Translations under genes and position numbers: made by a program
Part shown: in pieces, positions 53,903 through 62,116 of the stretch
How the letters are laid out: each line of letters starts with the position of its first letter
How positions within the stretch are numbered: position 1 is the first letter of the stretch
From: Roseburia sp. 1XD42-69
GTDB lineage: Bacteria; Bacillota; Clostridia; Lachnospirales; Lachnospiraceae
Reading direction: 5' to 3'
Assembly: GCF_003612565.1 (NCBI RefSeq)
Contig: NZ_RAZG01000001.1
Location: 1-64,000 of the forward strand
Length of the DNA: 64,000 nucleotides
The notes under the pieces: generated by a model
Told to the model about the DNA's origin: nothing
Seen by the model: only the letters and a program-made list of their open reading frames with translations
Databases searched by the model: none

Positions 53903-55063
53903 TTACTGAAACATATCGAGAACTTTCTGCAAAACAACCGCATCCGTAACATTCTTAAATGCCGTAGGAAGTCCTGCCGCTTTCAACTTATCTCCCATCT
54001 CCTTCTTATCAACAGGTGACAGCGCATTTTTCTTTGCAATGATTTCTTTCTTCATTACCTCGATATCGACACCAGAACCATTTTCTTCAGCAGATTCTTC
54101 ATTTGCTGGTTCACCAACCTTACCAAGAATCTCTTTACTATAAATGTCCTGTTCAACATCAACAGCCTTAGTTAAGTCATTCTTAACAACAAATGCCTTT
54201 TTATCTGCCGTCTTATCAATGACTGCTTGCCAATCAACAAGAGTAGGATCTTCAATGATAATATTGTCCTCATGGGTATGTGTCCTATCCTTCTTGACAT
54301 GGGCGCATACAACACCATCTTCATTTCTAAACATACGAACTTCTGTCTTGACATTATAGGTCATACCCTTGAATCCATCAGGAATCTTTCTGCCCGTTGT
54401 AACACTCATGGTAGAACCATCTGCCTGTTTAATCGTTTCTTTCTCATCCGTTTCTCTTGCGGTCACAATGTAATGAACGCCAGATGCCATCAAATCAAGA
54501 ATCAAGTCCTGTCCCTTAAAGTTGATAGTCTGATAGTCCTTCAGCTCCATACCGGCTCCCTCGATCTTTACAAGCCGAGCATCACCTACAAGACCATCCT
54601 TATCAGCTTTTACCTTATTTCTTTTCTTAGAGAACTCAATCAATCCCTGTTTTGTTGTCAAGTTCAAAATGCTTGTACCATCAACAACAATTGCGTCTGC
54701 CCTAAAAGGCTCACCATCTGCATCTAACAGAACTTCATCGGTTTCATCACCAGTCTCTTCATCAAGAACGTATAAGTCTTCATTATTCTTAACCCTTGCA
54801 ATATACTCTCTTACTTCTCCAAGAGACTGTGTATATACGATATAAATATTTTCAAGGTCTACACCGTTTGCTTCCAATTCACCCAAATAATCATCAATAG
54901 AACCAGTCTCAGGATCAAGATACAATACCCTAAAGGGCTTACCATCTGGGCGTTTGAAATATGCTAACTGCATAGCCATAGTAGATTTACCTGTAAATTG
55001 TTCTCCATATAAAATCATTCCTAACTTACTCTGTGTTACTGACGCTTTTCTTGCCTTTGCCAT
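53903..55063 (-). CDS. RecA-fold ATPase (Sak4/AAA_24-like)
   Basis: 386 residues. Walker A is GEQFTGKST (about residues 19-27), then FRVLYLDPETGSIDDYLGEL and AIVVDGTSILNLT (Walker B). The C-terminal 90 residues are a charged extension. Such phage ATPases anneal or load single-strand DNA in recombination, usually with an SSB, which the next gene appears to encode. Start ATG after GGAGG. Confidence 0.85.
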   Translation of the reverse strand: MAKARKASVTQSKLGMILYGEQFTGKSTMAMQLAYFKRPDGKPFRVLYLDPETGSIDDYLGELEANGVDLENIYIVYTQSLGEVREYIARVKNNEDLYVLDEETGDETDEVLLDADGEPFRADAIVVDGTSILNLTTKQGLIEFSKKRNKVKADKDGLVGDARLVKIEGAGMELKDYQTINFKGQDLILDLMASGVHYIVTARETDEKETIKQADGSTMSVTTGRKIPDGFKGMTYNVKTEVRMFRNEDGVVCAHVKKDRTHTHEDNIIIEDPTLVDWQAVIDKTADKKAFVVKNDLTKAVDVEQDIYSKEILGKVGEPANEESAEENGSGVDIEVMKKEIIAKKNALSPVDKKEMGDKLKAAGLPTAFKNVTDAVVLQKVLDMFQ

Positions 55064-55099
55064 TAAATTACCTCCGAAATTGTAATATTATTAAGTATT

Positions 55100-55121
55100 G
55101 TGGAACGCCATTTCTGACGTT
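55100..55121 (-). repeat. Hairpin with GAAA tetraloop between ssb and ATPase genes
   Basis: On the minus strand GGAACGTCA and TGGCGTTCC pair (9 bp, one wobble) around GAAA. No T-run follows, so it is more likely an mRNA stabilising or processing hairpin than a terminator. Confidence 0.5.
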
Positions 55122-55136
55122 CCGAAGTATTTATCT

Positions 55137-56210
55137 TTACCATGCCTCATCTTCATCATTTCCAGAGTCCAAATCAGCTTCTCCCCAATTATCACCATCA
55201 ACATCGCCACCGAAATCATTTTCAGCTTTGTTTGCCTGTACAATCTTTGACACAGCTTCTGTAACATTTGCTTCCGTATAAAGTTCTTTATCAACAGTAG
55301 AACCCTTTGCGTTTGTAATGATAAATTCTCTCTTTGTAGGTGCAAGAACCTTCTCCATAGATACTTCTTCACCCCAGTTGTCATCATCATCTTCAATCGT
55401 TTCTGTCTGTGTAGATGCGACCATATGACCACTAACCTGAATTGCATTATATGGCTTTAAGGATTTCTTGAACTTATTTGCCAAATCCTTATTTTCAATA
55501 ATGAATTCAACATCTTCAATGTTGCTGTATGTAATAACCTTTGCTGATACAACAAATCTTCCAGTCGGCTTATCATTTCCCTTTTCCTGATCAATACCCA
55601 TGAATACAATTACCTGGATAAAGTCATTTTGCTGAGTAAAGTTCCCATCACTGAAATCAATATCTGAGCAAAGTGAAATCTGGTTAGGCACTAACTTAGT
55701 AGAAGTCTTCTTGTTGCCGTTATTATCCAAGAAACTACTATAATCAAGACCACCTCTGATAAATACGCTTGCACCATCTTTCAGATTTTCACTTACTTCT
55801 TTACAAGCATCAAAATCTGTCATAACCTTCTTGTCATTCATGGTCTTACCATTCTCATCTACCTTCTTCTTTACGCCAATGTTCTTACCGATAAGACGAA
55901 ATCCTTCACGATTATAAGAAAACCTATCTGCCCAAGGAACCTTTGCAGTTTCAGGCTTATCGCCCTTCTTTTCAGCTTTCTTTGAGAAATACACATTTTC
56001 CTGTTCCATACCCTGTAAATTAACATAGAGTGTGCTACCTTCAGCGTATCCGACTCCAAAGTTAATCATTCTCATATCCTTGTTGCTCTTGGTTTTAATT
56101 TCCTTATAAAAGTTCTCCTTCTCTACACCACTAACAACGCCCTTTAACTGGAATGATCCTTTTGTCTCAGGTAAATCGAATAGTCTTCCTTTTTTCTTTG
56201 TTTCTGCCAT
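55137..56210 (-). CDS. SSB-like single-strand DNA-binding protein
   Basis: About 357 residues from the ATG in MAETKKKGRLFDLPETKGSF. The first 240 residues are beta-rich, with a tandem OB-like appearance (FQLKGVVSGVEKENFYKEIK, FIQVIVFMGIDQEKGND). The C-terminal tail is very acidic and ends DSGNDEDEAW, like an SSB tip. A single-strand-binding role beside the RecA-fold ATPase is likely. Probably the first gene of the replication operon: about 300 nt of non-coding DNA precede it. Confidence 0.75.
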   Translation of the reverse strand: MAETKKKGRLFDLPETKGSFQLKGVVSGVEKENFYKEIKTKSNKDMRMINFGVGYAEGSTLYVNLQGMEQENVYFSKKAEKKGDKPETAKVPWADRFSYNREGFRLIGKNIGVKKKVDENGKTMNDKKVMTDFDACKEVSENLKDGASVFIRGGLDYSSFLDNNGNKKTSTKLVPNQISLCSDIDFSDGNFTQQNDFIQVIVFMGIDQEKGNDKPTGRFVVSAKVITYSNIEDVEFIIENKDLANKFKKSLKPYNAIQVSGHMVASTQTETIEDDDDNWGEEVSMEKVLAPTKREFIITNAKGSTVDKELYTEANVTEAVSKIVQANKAENDFGGDVDGDNWGEADLDSGNDEDEAW

Positions 56211-56511
56211 TAAATAAAAATCCTCCTGTAAAATAAAATTATTTAAATATTTTTGCATCTTATATAACATCAACAGCCTTTTCAGACTGGAACATAGAGA
56301 TTAAATCCATATAAAATCTATGCTAATCAGTGGTTTATGGCTAAATTTGACGTAATTTAACCAAGGGTATGCTGTTCACCACCCAAAACGAATATAACTG
56401 TTCAGTTGTTAATATTGGATTTTCTACGGATAACCGTGCGAATTGTTTACTTGTTACTGTGTGTATTTGATTTATTATTCTATATTTTATCAATTGTAAT
56501 GCTTATAATAG
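56211..56511. promoter_or_regulatory. Leader region of the replication operon
   Basis: Non-coding stretch upstream of the SSB-like gene, the largest in the phage part. It contains an inverted repeat GGCTAAATT-N6-AATTTAACC (56329-56352, one mismatch) and CATAGA...TCTATG around 56295-56322. No clean sigma-A promoter was found. A plus-strand hydrophobic open frame here is considered spurious. Confidence 0.4.
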
Positions 56512-57177
56512 CTATCTTAATTGACATTTATAAGCTAATTTCTTTTCTGTCCATCCATCTTTATATTTTATATCACAAGATAAATGAAACTCGTCATATT
56601 GTAAATTAGAAATTTCCGCATTCTTTTGAATTGAATTACCAAGCATATTAGTTATTGCATGGAAACCTCCAACTGCCAATCCATCATATTCTACAAATGC
56701 TTTTATGTAATCTTCCCAGTTATCTACAGAAACCATTCTTGATTGATGATCAAACATTTCACCATTCTTGATACTTAAATTTGTTTCTATAACATTTACT
56801 TCTATTTTATTTCTGTCAGGATACAAACCTTTATAATATGGTCGAATGACTTTCAAAATCAAATCATATAGTTGATTGGTACACATATAAAACTGAAATC
56901 TTCTACAATCTGTGTCTCTCAATAATGTTCCAACAATTTCTTGAATTAGCCAATCTTTCATCGTCCCTCTATCAAAGAATGAATTGCTTTCCAAATAAAT
57001 ATCAACTAAATTCGGGAAATTTTTTTCTCTTTCCGCAAGTTCATATTTATATACTTCTTTGTAAGGAACTCCATATTCATCAACTGAAGAACCAGTTAGA
57101 AGTTTAAATACATTGTCCCAACTATTATGTAATATTTGAGACAATTTATCCTTATCGTCTTGATTAAGTTTCTCCAA
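56512..57177 (-). CDS. Hypothetical prophage protein
   Basis: About 221 residues from a TTG 5-6 nt after GAGGAGGTG (MEKLNQDDKDKLSQILHNSW). An open frame extending to 57222 would only encode the palindrome upstream. Mixed alpha/beta; no family recognised. Last gene read before the replication operon. Confidence 0.6.
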   Translation of the reverse strand: MEKLNQDDKDKLSQILHNSWDNVFKLLTGSSVDEYGVPYKEVYKYELAEREKNFPNLVDIYLESNSFFDRGTMKDWLIQEIVGTLLRDTDCRRFQFYMCTNQLYDLILKVIRPYYKGLYPDRNKIEVNVIETNLSIKNGEMFDHQSRMVSVDNWEDYIKAFVEYDGLAVGGFHAITNMLGNSIQKNAEISNLQYDEFHLSCDIKYKDGWTEKKLAYKCQLR

Positions 57178-57204
57178 TGTCCCACCTCCTCTAAACTCAT
57201 CCCA

Positions 57205-57222
57205 ATGAAATAAGAATTTCAA
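57205..57222. repeat. Intergenic palindrome ATGAAA-N6-TTTCAA
   Basis: A copy of the family palindrome with five-base perfect core arms, 12 nt before the ribosome-binding site of the gene at 56512-57177. Confidence 0.6.
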
Positions 57223-57235
57223 CCGCTTTTCGCAT

Positions 57236-57277
57236 CAATATATAGTAGTTGTTCTTCCTTTAAATATCTATATATTG
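57236..57277. repeat. Large inverted repeat with 22-nt spacer (copy 2)
   Basis: CAATATATAG (57236-57245) and CTATATATTG (57268-57277) are perfect 10-bp arms separated by exactly 22 nt, as in copy 1. ATATATAGTAGTT is identical in both copies. It lies in the gap between two minus-strand genes. Confidence 0.6.
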
Positions 57278-57285
57278 TATATATC

Positions 57286-57522
57286 TTAGATATATGAAAA
57301 CTGACATTCAGTTCCTCGTAAATACCTGCCGTTGTCCAGTTTAATGATAGTTTCGTAGGGTTCTTCTAAATCATCCCTGACAACTGTTCCTAAATGTTTC
57401 TTGCTGGTATCATAGTGATAACAAACTGCAACCCTACTTCCTACAGCTAATTCAGGAAATTTATAATTTTCATCTTTCTGCTTCGGAAATTTATCATAAG
57501 TAATTGTACTTACACACCCCAT
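57286..57522 (-). CDS. Hypothetical small beta protein
   Basis: 78 residues. ELAVGSRVAVCYHYDTSKKH and IIKLDNGRYLRGTECQFSYI suggest a small beta-barrel. ATG after GGAAATGAG. Function unknown. Confidence 0.6.
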   Translation of the reverse strand: MGCVSTITYDKFPKQKDENYKFPELAVGSRVAVCYHYDTSKKHLGTVVRDDLEEPYETIIKLDNGRYLRGTECQFSYI

Positions 57523-57540
57523 ATATTTATTCTCATTTCC

Positions 57541-57768
57541 TTATGCCATTTTTACATCATTACAATACCCATCTGTAAACAATTTATCTAAAACAATATT
57601 CGGATCTTCATTGGCAGCTTTTACTCTTCTTATAAGTTCTTCAATAGATATTTTTTCTTTAATAATTAAATTATTTTTATCATCAATCTCAAACTCTTTG
57701 CTGTTTTCAGATACTATCTTTACTGGTTTGTTATTTTCAACCGGAATAATGATTATTTTATCTTCCAT
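57541..57768 (-). CDS. Hypothetical small protein
   Basis: 75 residues from the ATG after AGGAG (MEDKIIIIPVENNKPVKIVS). N-terminal beta-hairpins and a C-terminal helix. Function unknown. Confidence 0.5.
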   Translation of the reverse strand: MEDKIIIIPVENNKPVKIVSENSKEFEIDDKNNLIIKEKISIEELIRRVKAANEDPNIVLDKLFTDGYCNDVKMA

Positions 57769-57779
57769 AAAAACTCCTA

Positions 57780-58112
57780 CTAACAAGTGTGCTTTCTATA
57801 ACTTTCCTCAATATATATTGGTTGTGCGTCACCATATACAGAACTTGGCAATTCATTCTTTGCTAATTCATAATGACAAAACCATTTACCATTAACACAC
57901 TTTAAATCTTCTGATAAATCTACTCCATAAATTATTTTACATTGCTCAATCCAATCATTATATATTTCTTCTTCTGTAGATCCATGTGCAACTGCATAAT
58001 AATCCCAACCAGACCATCCTTCAGAACCCATTTCGCAACTTGTAACAAGATATACTAAATACGATTTTCTCTGTTTACATCTTTTTTGAAATAAATTTTC
58101 GTTTATTACCAT
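57780..58112 (-). CDS. Hypothetical prophage protein
   Basis: 110 residues, ATG after GGAGA. Trp/Tyr-rich middle (SEGWSGWDYYAVAHGSTEEE). No family recognised. Confidence 0.55.
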   Translation of the reverse strand: MVINENLFQKRCKQRKSYLVYLVTSCEMGSEGWSGWDYYAVAHGSTEEEIYNDWIEQCKIIYGVDLSEDLKCVNGKWFCHYELAKNELPSSVYGDAQPIYIEESYRKHTC

Positions 58113-58125
58113 TATATTTTCTCCT

Positions 58126-58143
58126 ATGAAAGAACGCTTTCAA
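58126..58143. repeat. Intergenic palindrome ATGAAA-N6-TTTCAA
   Basis: A copy of the family palindrome; as RNA on the minus strand it forms UGAAAG-CGUU-CUUUCA, directly before the AGGAGA of the next gene. Confidence 0.6.
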
Positions 58144-58721
58144 TGCTCATCAAAATCTACATTATTCAAAATTTGATATAATTCTCTGATTACTTTTGCA
58201 TCATACAAAGAATTATGCTTGTCACCACTAACTGAACCATCTTTCCATCTATCCCACAATATTTCTTCTCTTGATTTATCAAATGCTTCAGATTGACTAA
58301 TTTTATAATACCTTGCAATATCCTGATTTATATCATAGCAGCTTGCACTCACATTATCTGGTAAATCGAACGCTGTTCCAAATAAATCAATAAGCAAAAC
58401 CATGTCATAATGACATACATCAGATACTAATTCCACTTTATCAAACTGACTAAACCAATTCCCGAGAGCCAATGCAATATCATCCTTTGTTCCAATATGA
58501 TAGTTAGGAATATATTTTCTATCATTTTCACTTTTTGATTTATAAAGATTTGCAATGACATTTTCTTCTATCCAATTCCAATTATCTGCATCTGACAATG
58601 TTCTTTTATAATCTGTCAACTCTGCATAAAAACATCTTCTATCTTCTGAAATTAATCCAATACTGATTAATGTTGTATCTTTATGTAGTCCTGTAAATTC
58701 TGTATCAAAAAATATTTTCAT
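58140..58721 (-). CDS. DEDDh 3'-5' exonuclease
   Basis: 193 residues. ExoI FFDTEFTGLHKDTTLISIGL, ExoII DVCHYDMVLLIDLFG, ExoIII HNSLYDAKVIREL with the general-base His. Related to RNase T and the DnaQ/epsilon group. It may proofread for the element's DnaE or degrade host nucleic acid. Its ATG overlaps the stop of the upstream small gene (TAATG). Confidence 0.85.
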   Translation of the reverse strand: MKIFFDTEFTGLHKDTTLISIGLISEDRRCFYAELTDYKRTLSDADNWNWIEENVIANLYKSKSENDRKYIPNYHIGTKDDIALALGNWFSQFDKVELVSDVCHYDMVLLIDLFGTAFDLPDNVSASCYDINQDIARYYKISQSEAFDKSREEILWDRWKDGSVSGDKHNSLYDAKVIRELYQILNNVDFDEH

Positions 58722-58858
58722 TAGTTAGTTTTATACCTTACCTTTCCACACTTTTTACATTCACAATGATATAACTTAGCCATTCCTCCGTTAATCATGT
58801 GAAGATAAGTATATGTATAATCATGTTTACAAAATAGTCTTTTTAAAAATTTCTTCAT
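58721..58858 (-). CDS. 45-residue zinc-ribbon-like protein
   Basis: MKKFLKRLFCKHDYTYTYLH, then GGMAKLYHCECKKCGKVRYK. Cys/His at C10-x-H12 and C-x-C-x2-C form a likely zinc site. Coupled to the exonuclease by stop-start overlap. Function unknown. Confidence 0.6.
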   Translation of the reverse strand: MKKFLKRLFCKHDYTYTYLHMINGGMAKLYHCECKKCGKVRYKTN

Positions 58859-58967
58859 AAGATAACTTTCCCTTCTTAATCTCAATTTCTATTTCATATT
58901 CAACACATTCCGTATAATTAGGACAATCTGTACATTGAATACAATTACAACTTTTTGCTGGTTTCAT
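58827..58967 (-). CDS. 46-residue Cys-rich protein
   Basis: MKPAKSCNCIQCTDCPNYTE begins a five-Cys cluster (C7, C9, C12, C15, C21), then an acidic helix. ATG 7 nt after GGAG. It overlaps the next gene by 32 nt. Metal binding is likely; function unknown. Confidence 0.55.
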   Translation of the reverse strand: MKPAKSCNCIQCTDCPNYTECVEYEIEIEIKKGKLSYEEIFKKTIL

Positions 58968-58988
58968 ATAGTCATCTCCTTCTTTCAA

Positions 58989-59004
58989 TGAAATTTCGGT
59001 TTTA
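58989..59004. repeat. Intergenic palindrome TGAAA-N6-TTTTA
   Basis: A copy of the family palindrome, overlapping the stop codon of the upstream gene and directly before the ribosome-binding site of the Cys-rich gene. Confidence 0.55.
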
Positions 59005-59163
59005 TTCTGCTATTAAGTTTCCATTTTTATCTTTATAGATTTTCATGTCATCTCTCCAAAGACCTTTTTCTCTAAGGTATTGTGCAAACTCTAATACCTC
59101 ATCTAATTGTTCTTTGAGATCTTCTGGCCATAAGTCCATATTTCTTTCAATTATACCTTTCAT
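59002..59163 (-). CDS. Hypothetical small helical protein
   Basis: 53 residues (MKGIIERNMDLWPEDLKEQL, then DEVLEFAQYLREKGLWRDDM). Two helices and a short C-terminal hairpin. It overlaps the P-loop gene by 17 nt. An internal ATG (codon 9) may be the true start. Confidence 0.5.
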   Translation of the reverse strand: MKGIIERNMDLWPEDLKEQLDEVLEFAQYLREKGLWRDDMKIYKDKNGNLIAE

Positions 59164-59470
59164 TATAATCATCATATTCCGTAAATGTTACTGTATCAAC
59201 ATTAGTTTCAAGGACTTGTCCCAATACAAATAATGCTTCATCTACTAATACTTTATCTGGCTTCTTCTTTGACTTTGTATTAATATAATCTCTAACATAT
59301 TCTGAAGCGGTAATCGGGTCAGGAATAGAAATGTCTAATCTGTTTGCAGTATCTTTAATTGTTTTTGCATGAATTTGATTCATACACAATATAGGAGTGC
59401 GTGTTATATGACTTCTATATACAAGATATGTAGTTTTTCCACGACCTCTTGGTAAATTACATACTTCCAT
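59147..59470 (-). CDS. Small P-loop ATPase-like protein
   Basis: 107 residues. Walker A-like LPRGRGKTTYLVYR at residues 6-19, TPILCMNQIHAKTIKDTANR, and a Walker B-like KVLVDEALFV. This is a minimal P-loop core, without the rest of a helicase or terminase. It might assist DNA packaging or replication; role unknown. Confidence 0.6.
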   Translation of the reverse strand: MEVCNLPRGRGKTTYLVYRSHITRTPILCMNQIHAKTIKDTANRLDISIPDPITASEYVRDYINTKSKKKPDKVLVDEALFVLGQVLETNVDTVTFTEYDDYNERYN

Positions 59471-59944
59471 TTACATATTCTCCTTCCAATATTTCTTGAT
59501 TATTTTAATTGCCTTTTGGAGTCCATAATTTTCTCCGATTTCATATTTCCACTTATTTTCATATCCCTCAGTACCACCAACCAAAACATTATTACCTTTT
59601 TCATCAATATTCATTTCTCCAAGCAGATCAGAAATAATCATATTAATTTGGTCATAACATAAACCATTTAGCATGAATGGAAGCCTTACCATATCATCAT
59701 TAATGAAAAAATACTTTTTTATGTCTGTGTTCCGTGTTCTCAAAACATATTCACATACTACTTCATCCATATCCAATAATTCATCTTGTGAAATTGGATA
59801 TTTTTCAATTAGTTTATTAAATTTTTTACCTGTTTCAATGTGATACTTATCTTCTTCTGATAATCTGTTATAATAATCAAGCTGTTTGTTCAAAACTTCA
59901 ATTTCTTTACTTATACATTCTCCAAGTAATTTGAATAAATTTAT
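59471..59944 (-). CDS. Hypothetical helical protein, probable AUA start
   Basis: About 157 residues (NLFKLLGECISKEIEVLNKQ, later ISQDELLDMDEVVCEYVLRT). The GTG at 59951-59953 that opens the frame is part of the ribosome-binding site GTGAGGTG itself. The codon at the right distance (8 nt after GAGG) is ATA at 59942-59944, and no ATG, GTG or TTG follows nearby. Function unknown. Confidence 0.6.
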   Translation of the reverse strand: MNLFKLLGECISKEIEVLNKQLDYYNRLSEEDKYHIETGKKFNKLIEKYPISQDELLDMDEVVCEYVLRTRNTDIKKYFFINDDMVRLPFMLNGLCYDQINMIISDLLGEMNIDEKGNNVLVGGTEGYENKWKYEIGENYGLQKAIKIIKKYWKENM

Positions 59945-59966
59945 ATTTTTCACCTCACTTCAAACC

Positions 59967-59984
59967 TTGAAATCGTGCTTTCAA
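59967..59984. repeat. Intergenic palindrome TTGAAA-N6-TTTCAA
   Basis: A perfect six-base-arm copy of the family palindrome, upstream of the gene at 59471-59944. Confidence 0.65.
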
Positions 59985-60006
59985 TGCCTCTATAATTTAT
60001 TGGCTT

Positions 60007-60897
60007 TTATGCGACTCCATAATCTTTTAATACGGGGGCTTCATTCTTAATTTCATGTAATACAACCGTAATCATTCCATCCTCAATATGTACCTCATAA
60101 CCATCATAAATATTGGTATCAATAAACAGATGAATATTTATATCATTTTCAAATCCCAAATCTGGCATTTCATATTTACCAATAACATTTAAGTAAGTCT
60201 GTTTTGTCCTGTTCACAAACTCGGTAGAATATGTAATCAAGTCCTTTGGTATACCCCATGCCTCGTAAAGCATTACTTTATCACCATTTAATTCCTTCTC
60301 CACTACTGGTCTGTCATAATCGTTTTCATAAAACATACACTTATACTCCTTTTCAAAAATATTTTCATCATAATTGACACTTCTAATACTATAACCACAA
60401 GAAACTGCATCTAACATTTCTTTAAATTGTTTCATCGTCTTCCCACTTCCTCTTGCGGAAGTAACAAATAAAATTGGTCTATATTTTGCTGACTCAATCA
60501 CATCATCTTTTGTAATATCACAAAAATACATTCTGTCTGTTGGATCGTCATTATTATCGTATCTATTTTCTACAAATAGAGATTTTAGACACGGAAGAAT
60601 AACTGTATTTACAACTTCTTTGTTCACTATCGAATCAACAATCATTCCATTAAATCTATTCCCTCTTGCTGTGCTACTTGCTCTAACAACTTTTATGAGA
60701 TTACCATTAGGAAATCTTACACTAGATTCACATTGATTATTTCTTATTTCTGTTTTCTTTTGATCCCAAATCAAATTTGAAATAACATTTATTACAATAT
60801 CACTTTTAGCTTTTGATGTTACCCAAACTCCACACTTATAATTTTCATTTGTGTTACAAAATTCTATTTGCTTTTTTAGTGCTTCAATTAAGTTTAT
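60007..60897 (-). CDS. P-loop / terminase-like protein, probable AUA start
   Basis: About 296 residues. Two suggestive regions: RFPNGNLIKVVRASSTARGN followed by GMIVDSIV, like nucleotide-binding parts of packaging ATPases, and VTSARGSGKTMKQF, a P-loop-like GSGKT. Whether it is a true terminase is unclear. The ribosome-binding site AGAGGAG is 8 nt before an in-frame ATA at 60895-60897; the ATG at 60930 is upstream of that site and inside the preceding gene. Confidence 0.6.
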   Translation of the reverse strand: MNLIEALKKQIEFCNTNENYKCGVWVTSKAKSDIVINVISNLIWDQKKTEIRNNQCESSVRFPNGNLIKVVRASSTARGNRFNGMIVDSIVNKEVVNTVILPCLKSLFVENRYDNNDDPTDRMYFCDITKDDVIESAKYRPILFVTSARGSGKTMKQFKEMLDAVSCGYSIRSVNYDENIFEKEYKCMFYENDYDRPVVEKELNGDKVMLYEAWGIPKDLITYSTEFVNRTKQTYLNVIGKYEMPDLGFENDINIHLFIDTNIYDGYEVHIEDGMITVVLHEIKNEAPVLKDYGVA

Positions 60898-60913
60898 TTT
60901 TATCACTCCTCTT

Positions 60914-61324
60914 TTATTTATATTCTCCATTCATCCGCTGTTCTAATATCTTTGCCTCTCTCCTTAATCCTCTATCAATTTTCAGCAAACTGTTAGTATA
61001 TTTCACCCATTCTTCTGCTTCTATCTTTTGAATATGATCTGACACTTCTCTATGTATCATATCTTGCATTTTTAAATAATCTTGTAGAGATTTAGGTATT
61101 CTAATATATTTACTGTAACTTCCAGATTCTAAGACTCGTTTTATATCTTCTCCAATATTATGTTCGTGTCCATCAGTTTCAAATAATTCTTGAAGTTCTT
61201 TTTGCTTAAAATCTGTAAACGTTTTATCAATACATTTGCCCATTTCTTCAAGTAAAGAATCATGTATTTCTTTTTCATGTTCTTTGAAGAATTGAAAAAG
61301 TTCATATTTTTGTTTTGGAATTAT
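60914..61324 (-). CDS. Hypothetical helical protein, probable AUA start
   Basis: About 136 residues. The first ATG (61243) would give 109, but good coding sequence extends upstream (IPKQKYELFQFFKEHEKEIH, then DSLLEEMGK) to a stop at 61328. GGGAGG lies 9 nt before ATA (61322-61324); ATT is the next codon. No conventional start exists in the extension. The protein is helical and charged. Function unknown. Confidence 0.6.
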   Translation of the reverse strand: MIPKQKYELFQFFKEHEKEIHDSLLEEMGKCIDKTFTDFKQKELQELFETDGHEHNIGEDIKRVLESGSYSKYIRIPKSLQDYLKMQDMIHREVSDHIQKIEAEEWVKYTNSLLKIDRGLRREAKILEQRMNGEYK

Positions 61325-61345
61325 TGATTATCACCTCCCACCAAA

Positions 61346-61361
61346 TGAAACCAAGATTTTA
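61346..61361. repeat. Intergenic palindrome TGAAA-N6-TTTTA
   Basis: A copy of the family palindrome covering the methyltransferase stop codon and directly before the ribosome-binding site of the gene at 60914-61324. Confidence 0.55.
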
Positions 61362-62051
61362 TTGAACTAAAATACTATTCAATTTACTATCCGCTATATC
61401 AAAATACTCTTTGTCAATTTCATACCCCAGATATTTTCTATCTAATTCTTTTGCAGCTACTAACGTAGAGCCTGTACCACAAAAAGGATCAAATACAATA
61501 TCTCCTTCTCTACTCGAATTACTAATATAGAATTTCAATAGATCTACAGGTTTTTCACATGGGTGAGTTTTGTTACCAATGATATTATCAAATTGATGAA
61601 CTGTCTTACTTCCACCTATATCATTAATCCATTTTGCTTTTCCTTTTCTAAGAAATAATATATACTCACAATTCTTCATATAAAATTGTGAACACACACA
61701 ATTATTCTTTTCCCAACATAAAAGATTATGTAATTTAAAACCTGCTTTCTGTGATTCATTCAACATTTCAGTCAAGTTTAGAACATTTGTAAATATATAA
61801 GCATGACTTCCATATTTCAAAATTCTATATACTTCTGGCATCCAATCATATATATTTACATTTTGATGTGCGAATAATGTACCAGAATTTCTTTTTAATA
61901 TACCTTTTGGACGCTTTGTGCGTTTTCCATCTTTACATCCACCAGAGATTGTCTTATAGGGAGGATCGGTAACTAACAAATCTATACATTCAGATTCCAT
62001 ATTTTTCATTGCCTTAATAGAATCTATATTGAAAATTTTGTTTATTTCTAT
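61359..62051 (-). CDS. DNA methyltransferase (DPPY type), start uncertain
   Basis: Motif IV is DPPYKT and motif I is FDPFCGTGSTLVAAKEL near the C-terminus, so a permuted (beta-type) amino-methyltransferase acting on adenine N6 or cytosine N4. The first ATG (62009) would cut into the conserved N-terminal EINKIFNIDSIKAMKNM. The ATA at 62049-62051 (GGTGA upstream) restores it; the frame also continues further up (CSYCEPYG) without a normal start. It may protect phage DNA from host restriction. No cognate nuclease is adjacent. Confidence 0.82.
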   Translation of the reverse strand: MEINKIFNIDSIKAMKNMESECIDLLVTDPPYKTISGGCKDGKRTKRPKGILKRNSGTLFAHQNVNIYDWMPEVYRILKYGSHAYIFTNVLNLTEMLNESQKAGFKLHNLLCWEKNNCVCSQFYMKNCEYILFLRKGKAKWINDIGGSKTVHQFDNIIGNKTHPCEKPVDLLKFYISNSSREGDIVFDPFCGTGSTLVAAKELDRKYLGYEIDKEYFDIADSKLNSILVQ

Positions 62052-62116
62052 TTTTTCTTCACCAGAAAGTCCATATGGTTCACAGTAGCTACACTTTGTT
62101 TTTCCTTTCTGATTTT

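Noticed and set aside
56406-56609. Plus-strand hydrophobic open frame (67 codons)
   Set aside because: Starts with TTG without a ribosome-binding site, overlaps the 3' end of a minus-strand gene, and its hydrophobicity comes from AT-rich reverse-strand sequence.
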